Positions 60,150 to 64,000 of a stretch of DNA of 64,000 bases are shown here, piece by piece. Position 1 is the stretch's first letter, and every line of letters starts with the position of its first letter. Origin of the DNA: Lachnospiraceae bacterium 10-1 (GTDB lineage Bacteria; Bacillota; Clostridia; Lachnospirales; Lachnospiraceae); contig KE159817.1 in assembly GCA_000403495.2 (NCBI GenBank), forward strand, positions 368,048-432,047, given 5' to 3'. The notes under the pieces were generated by a model that was not told where the DNA came from, did not search any database, and worked only from the letters and a program-made list of their open reading frames with translations. A program made the position numbers and the translations under genes.

Positions 60150-60320
60150 TTATCTTTCCATCCGTCTCAGCATGGCGCGGCACACCTGCCTTGCCCTCTT
60201 TTTCAGCGGGCGTTTCCACCTGCGGATGGATGCCGCTCTGGTGTGGTTCCTCGACCAGCCGCCGTAATCCTCCAGCGTGTACTTCCCATGCTGTTCCATC
60301 TCTCCGTATGCCCTCATCCT
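60150..60320 (-). CDS. Small basic phage protein
   Basis: From ATG 60320, after GGAGGGC, the 56 residues read MRAYGEMEQHGKYTLEDYGG and SIRRWKRPLKKRARQVCRAM. It is strongly basic without a TM helix. It lies between holin and endolysin, where small DUF-type proteins are common in Clostridia prophages. The longer in-frame ORF to 60449 lacks a ribosome site. Function unknown. Confidence 0.65.
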   Translation of the reverse strand, partial: RMRAYGEMEQHGKYTLEDYGGWSRNHTRAASIRRWKRPLKKRARQVCRAMLRRMER

Positions 60321-60445
60321 TAAGCCCTCCGTTCCAGTATTCCGGTTTCCCCGGTCACAGACATGTTCGCTCTGGACGGGCATAATAGCAAGCGGGAATG
60401 GGAGCATAAACTGCACAAACATTATCAGAAAATTTGTGCAGCATA

Positions 60446-60850
60446 TCATTCCTCTTTTTCCTCCCGTAGCTGTTCCAATACGGCCTTTAGCTTCCCCGGA
60501 ATGGGCAGCCCCGTCCGGGCGGCATTCTCCAGGATGGAAATGCCCTCATTGGAGAGGTAAAAGAAGATGACCGCCGTCCGCAGGACGCTCCCCTCCCCGA
60601 TGATGTGCGTATCTACGATATGCCCCACCGCCACAAGGCTGAAAATAATGACCTTCTTAAAAATGCCCTTGAAGCCCACCTCGCTGGAGAGCTTCTTCTC
60701 CACCGCTGCCGCCATCAGCCCGGTGATGTAGTCCACCACCACGAATACCACCAGTGCATAAAGGAAGCCGTCAAAACCTCCCATGACCGCGCCCAGCGCA
60801 CCGCCCAGCGCCGCAAACGCATACTGCGCCGCCTCGATAAAATTCTTCAT
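60446..60850 (-). CDS. Phage holin (holin family 4 / toxin-secretion type)
   Basis: The 134-residue protein has four hydrophobic segments with FLYALVVFVVVDYITGLMAA and AVIFFYLSNEGISILENAAR, the pattern of the Phage_holin_4/TcdE family. It makes the membrane hole that lets endolysin reach the wall. AGGAGG precedes ATG 60850. Confidence 0.92.
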   Translation of the reverse strand: MKNFIEAAQYAFAALGGALGAVMGGFDGFLYALVVFVVVDYITGLMAAAVEKKLSSEVGFKGIFKKVIIFSLVAVGHIVDTHIIGEGSVLRTAVIFFYLSNEGISILENAARTGLPIPGKLKAVLEQLREEKEE

Positions 60851-60880
60851 TCCAATTCCTCCTTCTAAATTTGCATTAAA

Positions 60881-60900
60881 TAAGCACCTTTTCGGTGCCG
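60881..60900 (-). terminator. Hairpin between tail gene and holin
   Basis: GCACC and GGTGC around GAAAA, followed by TTATTT on the minus strand. Confidence 0.65.
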
Positions 60901-60907
60901 TTTCCAG

Positions 60908-63031
60908 TTACGCGCATTCCACATACCGGATGAATGCCCTGCCGTTCCCCTCGTTCACCCCCGCCTCGGTTTCCGCAGGGTAATATTTCCCGTTGTGGGT
61001 GAATGGTGCCACACCGTCCACATAGCCGGAGCCTCCTGCGCCTGACTCACCGCGCAGGCCATAGTTCCCGCCGAACCATCCGCCACCGCCGCCGGAAGAA
61101 GCGGTACCGCTTGATGAATAATAATCCCCCATGCCAAAGTTTTCAGAAGGGCTGCTGCTTGTGGATATCTGCCGGCCTCCCAATGCGCCGCCGGAGCCGT
61201 TCCCGCCACGCTCCCCTCCGCCGTCTCCTCCCTTGTGGGCTGTCCCATTGTCGATTCCCCCGCCGCCTCCGCCTCCCGCCACGATCAGGATGCTGGAGCG
61301 GTTGGCATAGGACGGCCCGCTGGAACTGTTCGTGCCAAGTCCATAAGGTTTTGTGGCCACATGGGTGGAACCGCCTCCTCCTGCCCCGTACTGCTTGCTG
61401 CTGGCATAGTTGTAACCGTTCCCGCCTCCGTTTGCCCCATAAGATGTGCCGTTCGGTGATCCGCCGTTATAAACATAGATCACTTCATCCTTCTTCATCT
61501 TCTTATAGCCTTTGGAATGGCCGCCAAGCCCGCCTTCCGCCACAAGGTTATCCCCTTTTGCCTCACCCCCGGAAGCGCCCCACACCTCAAATTCATAGAT
61601 GCCGTCCTGGGGGATAACAAACTGCACATAATTCCCTGTGTAGGGGAAGTCATACTCCGTGGTCACCCACATGGCATAGAGCGCAGCCTCCGCAGGGAAT
61701 ACCCCTTTCTCCCCCGGTTTGTAAGATGGCGTGGAAAGGGAGTCAATGCTCCATCCGCAGAAGGACATATTCTTTCTCGTGTAGGGGTTTGCCGGTACCG
61801 TGGTAGGCTCGCTCTGCGCATTCCCATTGTTGTAATAACAGTAGACAGTGAAATTTTCCTTTGCCCCGCTCTCTGACAAAGTTCCGCCGTTGGGCATCAG
61901 CCCGATGGTCATCTGCTTTCTGAACACCGCATAAAGCGTGACGGGTTCCTCACTGCTGATGAGATATTCCGAAAGCACTTTTTTCTCTGCGGAATCATCC
62001 TGCCGCCATCCCACAAAGGTATATCCCTCCAGCGCGGCGGGCGGTGCGGCGGCAATGGCATCCTCCCTGTCCGGCACAGTCCTTTCCAATGAATATCCCG
62101 TGTCGATCTGGTATGTCACTTTGACTCCTGCGGCATACACCCTGTCCTCTCCCACGAAAATCCGCGTCACCCTTTTTGTGGCTTCATCCTCATAACAAAG
62201 GTAAATGGTGGTGGCACTGTAACTTTCCATTGCCCGGTACTCGTCAAGGCTCACCAGTTTCATCACAAGGCCAGTGCTGCTCATCATCTCCGTCACTCTT
62301 TCATCCAGAGTCTGCACAGACTCTCCGAGGGATGCATTGGAAGAAATAACGCCGTCCAGCTCCCCGATGATGTTCCTTGCAGTAAATACCGCCGTGCCGT
62401 CTAAAACCTTATCCCCCACTTTGGTAATCCTCGAATACCCGGAAGGCTCCGATGCGGCTGTGGTTCCTGCCTGTGTGCAGACCAGCGTTGCCCACCCCGG
62501 AGCGCCCACTGCGGTCACCGCATCCCCTACGGCATAGGCAGTGGCACGGGTGAGCGTTTCCCCTCCGCCGCCACCGCCTCCGCTCCCGGCTTTCAGCGTG
62601 GGGAACACTTTTGTCAGCCCGTCCAATCCTGCGGAAGATACGGTGAATATGGCAAGTTCCAGATCGTAGGAGGAATTGTTGTAATTGATGTTCACATCCG
62701 CATCCAGCGGCGGAAGCTCCGCTGCCGCCTGCGCCAGTATCTTGATGGGCTCATCCGCATTGGATAAATCAAGGTGGATATACACCCGCCCCTGCAGTGT
62801 CTCCCCCACGTCCGCAAGGCGCACGTCAATCTCCGTTTCATACACCTCAAAGAACCGGCCACGAATCATGCCAAAGCCCTGCGAGATATGCAGCACATTT
62901 CCTCTCGCATAGGTCACTTCGCAGCCTTTGAAGATGCCGCTGCCGGGGATCGCCGTCTCGTAGATGATGGCGTCATCCTGCGGCGTGACATTGCCGCCCT
63001 TATAGGTTTTCAGTGTGATGTTGTCAGCCAT
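60908..63031 (-). CDS. Phage tail appendage protein with glycine-rich C-terminus
   Basis: The N-terminal part (ITLKTYKGGNVTPQDDAIIY) is typical of phage tail proteins with a DUF2612/appendage-like start. A Gly9 linker follows at about residue 155. Residues about 305-470 hold two or three InlB/Listeria-Bacteroides-type repeats (PAALEGYTFVGWRQDDSAEK, NPYTRKNMSFCGWSIDSLS). The C-terminal 240 residues are a glycine-rich domain (YEFEVWGASGGEAKG, GGLGGHSKGYKKMKKDEVIY) like the ALK/LTK glycine-rich domain. It is probably a receptor-binding or tail-fibre protein. Confidence 0.85.
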   Translation of the reverse strand: MADNITLKTYKGGNVTPQDDAIIYETAIPGSGIFKGCEVTYARGNVLHISQGFGMIRGRFFEVYETEIDVRLADVGETLQGRVYIHLDLSNADEPIKILAQAAAELPPLDADVNINYNNSSYDLELAIFTVSSAGLDGLTKVFPTLKAGSGGGGGGGETLTRATAYAVGDAVTAVGAPGWATLVCTQAGTTAASEPSGYSRITKVGDKVLDGTAVFTARNIIGELDGVISSNASLGESVQTLDERVTEMMSSTGLVMKLVSLDEYRAMESYSATTIYLCYEDEATKRVTRIFVGEDRVYAAGVKVTYQIDTGYSLERTVPDREDAIAAAPPAALEGYTFVGWRQDDSAEKKVLSEYLISSEEPVTLYAVFRKQMTIGLMPNGGTLSESGAKENFTVYCYYNNGNAQSEPTTVPANPYTRKNMSFCGWSIDSLSTPSYKPGEKGVFPAEAALYAMWVTTEYDFPYTGNYVQFVIPQDGIYEFEVWGASGGEAKGDNLVAEGGLGGHSKGYKKMKKDEVIYVYNGGSPNGTSYGANGGGNGYNYASSKQYGAGGGGSTHVATKPYGLGTNSSSGPSYANRSSILIVAGGGGGGGIDNGTAHKGGDGGGERGGNGSGGALGGRQISTSSSPSENFGMGDYYSSSGTASSGGGGGWFGGNYGLRGESGAGGSGYVDGVAPFTHNGKYYPAETEAGVNEGNGRAFIRYVECA

Positions 63032-64000
63032 TCTCCTGCCTCCTTAAAATCTTAGTCAAATCCAGCCGCACCGTGCCGAACACCAGCTTTGTATTTTTGC
63101 CACGCTCCCTGCCCGTGAGGATGCTGCGGTAACTCTCCCCATCCGATATGATGTCCGCCACCTGCCCGAATTCCAGTTCTTCCGGCTTTACCAGCGCGTC
63201 ACCGTTCATCATGGTAAGTTCGATTAAATTTGAATAGGATAAATTTGCGAACTTGTTATGGGCGGCGCTGATCGCCGCGCTCTCAAAGCTGCTCCCCTCC
63301 TCATGGGAAACGGACTGCATTTCACACACCACCGGGGTAATGCGGTCACGGTCCTTCGTGTCATAGCCAAGATCGGGATGCAGATAATAAATCCGGGTGT
63401 TGGAATAATCCTCTGCATCATAAATGATGATTTTATTCACATCCGCGCTGACCTGTTTTATCGTGACGCTCTTTTTGATGATGTTGGGAAGGTCGCTCTC
63501 TATGGTGATGATGCCAGATGCCGCTTTCCCTACAATGATCTGCACTTCCCGGTTCTGGATGTCCAGCTTTGTCTTTACCAAAATGCTGTACTTCTCCATT
63601 GCCGGGATGATGACGGAATCAATGAGGTTCACGATGTTGTAATGCCCGCCCTTATCGGAGGGCGTGATGTGAAGGCTCCAGTCCTTTGTGGCCGTTGCCG
63701 CCATAACCGAAAGCCCTTTGATGTTCTGCATTTCGTCTTCATTGATGATAAACATTTCTTTTATCCTGTCACAGATAAACTGCTCCATGCTGCCCTGCCC
63801 CTGCAAATCCACATCAAACAGCACATCCGTATTGAGCAGTTCCATGAGGGGCTTATAGGAAATGGTCTGTAACTTCTTTGACTTGTCCGTGCCATAGCCG
63901 ATCTCCGTAACGATTCCGGCATACTCCTCATCCCCTCTGCTGATGCGGATATAGTCCTGCTTTTTCACGCCGGGCAGGGCAAGCACCATCACGGTATTGC
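63024..64000 (-). CDS. Phage baseplate/tail protein (Siphovirus ReqiPepy6 Gp37-like), partial
   Basis: The visible 322 residues include VLALPGVKKQDYIRISRGDE, EEYAGIVTEIGY and AASGIITIESDLPNIIKKSV. This is a beta-rich hub-like protein as in phage tail proteins of the Gp37-like group. It overlaps the appendage gene by 8 bases. The gene probably extends beyond the window; the first ATG seen is at 63992. Confidence 0.7.
   Translation of the reverse strand, partial: NTVMVLALPGVKKQDYIRISRGDEEYAGIVTEIGYGTDKSKKLQTISYKPLMELLNTDVLFDVDLQGQGSMEQFICDRIKEMFIINEDEMQNIKGLSVMAATATKDWSLHITPSDKGGHYNIVNLIDSVIIPAMEKYSILVKTKLDIQNREVQIIVGKAASGIITIESDLPNIIKKSVTIKQVSADVNKIIIYDAEDYSNTRIYYLHPDLGYDTKDRDRITPVVCEMQSVSHEEGSSFESAAISAAHNKFANLSYSNLIELTMMNGDALVKPEELEFGQVADIISDGESYRSILTGRERGKNTKLVFGTVRLDLTKILRRQENG

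Larger units (their letters stand above)
56919..64000 (-). mobile_element. Prophage end (recombinase, lysis and tail genes)
   Basis: Leftward genes in the order baseplate, tail appendage, holin, small protein, endolysin and serine recombinase show the right-hand part of a tailed prophage. The rest lies beyond the window. The attachment site should lie near the recombinase, but I could not define it without the other end. Confidence 0.85.

Overview
The window looks like chromosomal DNA of an anaerobic, gut-type Clostridia species, most likely Lachnospiraceae. The reasons are Gram-positive AGGAGG ribosome binding sites, frequent TTG and GTG starts, many GHKL-kinase/LytTR-regulator pairs, BceAB-like and heavy-metal modules, and a typical Clostridia prophage lysis cassette. 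No tRNA, rRNA or CRISPR array was seen. Gene content is accessory throughout, with many decayed genes and insertion sequences.

Layout. 1-5.8 kb holds an anti-sigma-like membrane protein, fragments of broken genes, a BlaI-type repressor, a collapsed regulator/kinase/effector module, and an ABC transporter whose ATPase is fused to an XRE DNA-binding domain. 5.8-26 kb is the most unusual part. It contains three leftward modules of LytTR response regulator, GHKL membrane kinase and a small protein with a short Gly/Asn/Ser-rich N-terminus. A longer leftward array of related proteins follows the middle module. The genes in the array are separated by a repeated leader element: two stem-loops that keep pairing by compensatory changes, in three copies preceded by a 7-codon ORF (M-x-F-D-R-G-S/T). 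A conserved block precedes each regulator gene. A degenerate IS21 (10.6-12.7 kb) and an IS1182-type element (26.2-28.1 kb, inserted in one of those blocks) lie at the edges. A nitroreductase with an HxlR regulator and a histidine phosphatase are embedded between modules.

28-31.5 kb carries a radical SAM protein, a stand-alone dihydroorotate dehydrogenase, an HxlR regulator and a metallophosphoesterase. 31.5-35.6 kb is a lipoprotein plus kinase/LytTR unit bounded by copies of the motif TTTGCCTGATAGTAT, possibly a mobile unit. 35.6-40.1 kb holds FeoA/FeoB debris and a Cd/Zn-type efflux P-ATPase locus with an HMA chaperone, two ArsR repressors and an AraC regulator. 40.2-52.7 kb contains IS21 debris, a four-gene peptide-resistance-like OmpR/HisKA/ABC operon, a second ABC operon with a lipoprotein, and a divergent LytTR/GHKL pair. 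52.7-56.9 kb is mobile-element debris: a truncated Tn7-like tnsA/tnsB', a 263-bp inverted-repeat element, a small toxin-like membrane peptide and a methyltransferase. 56.9-64 kb is the end of a prophage: serine recombinase, endolysin, holin, a glycine-rich tail protein and a baseplate protein running off the window.

Working model (inference): each LytTR/GHKL pair senses an extracellular signal and drives a translationally coupled effector and, in one case, an array of effector paralogues whose expression is tuned by the leader RNA elements. The array has been diversified by duplication and eroded by deletions, an IS insertion and a homopolymer frameshift.
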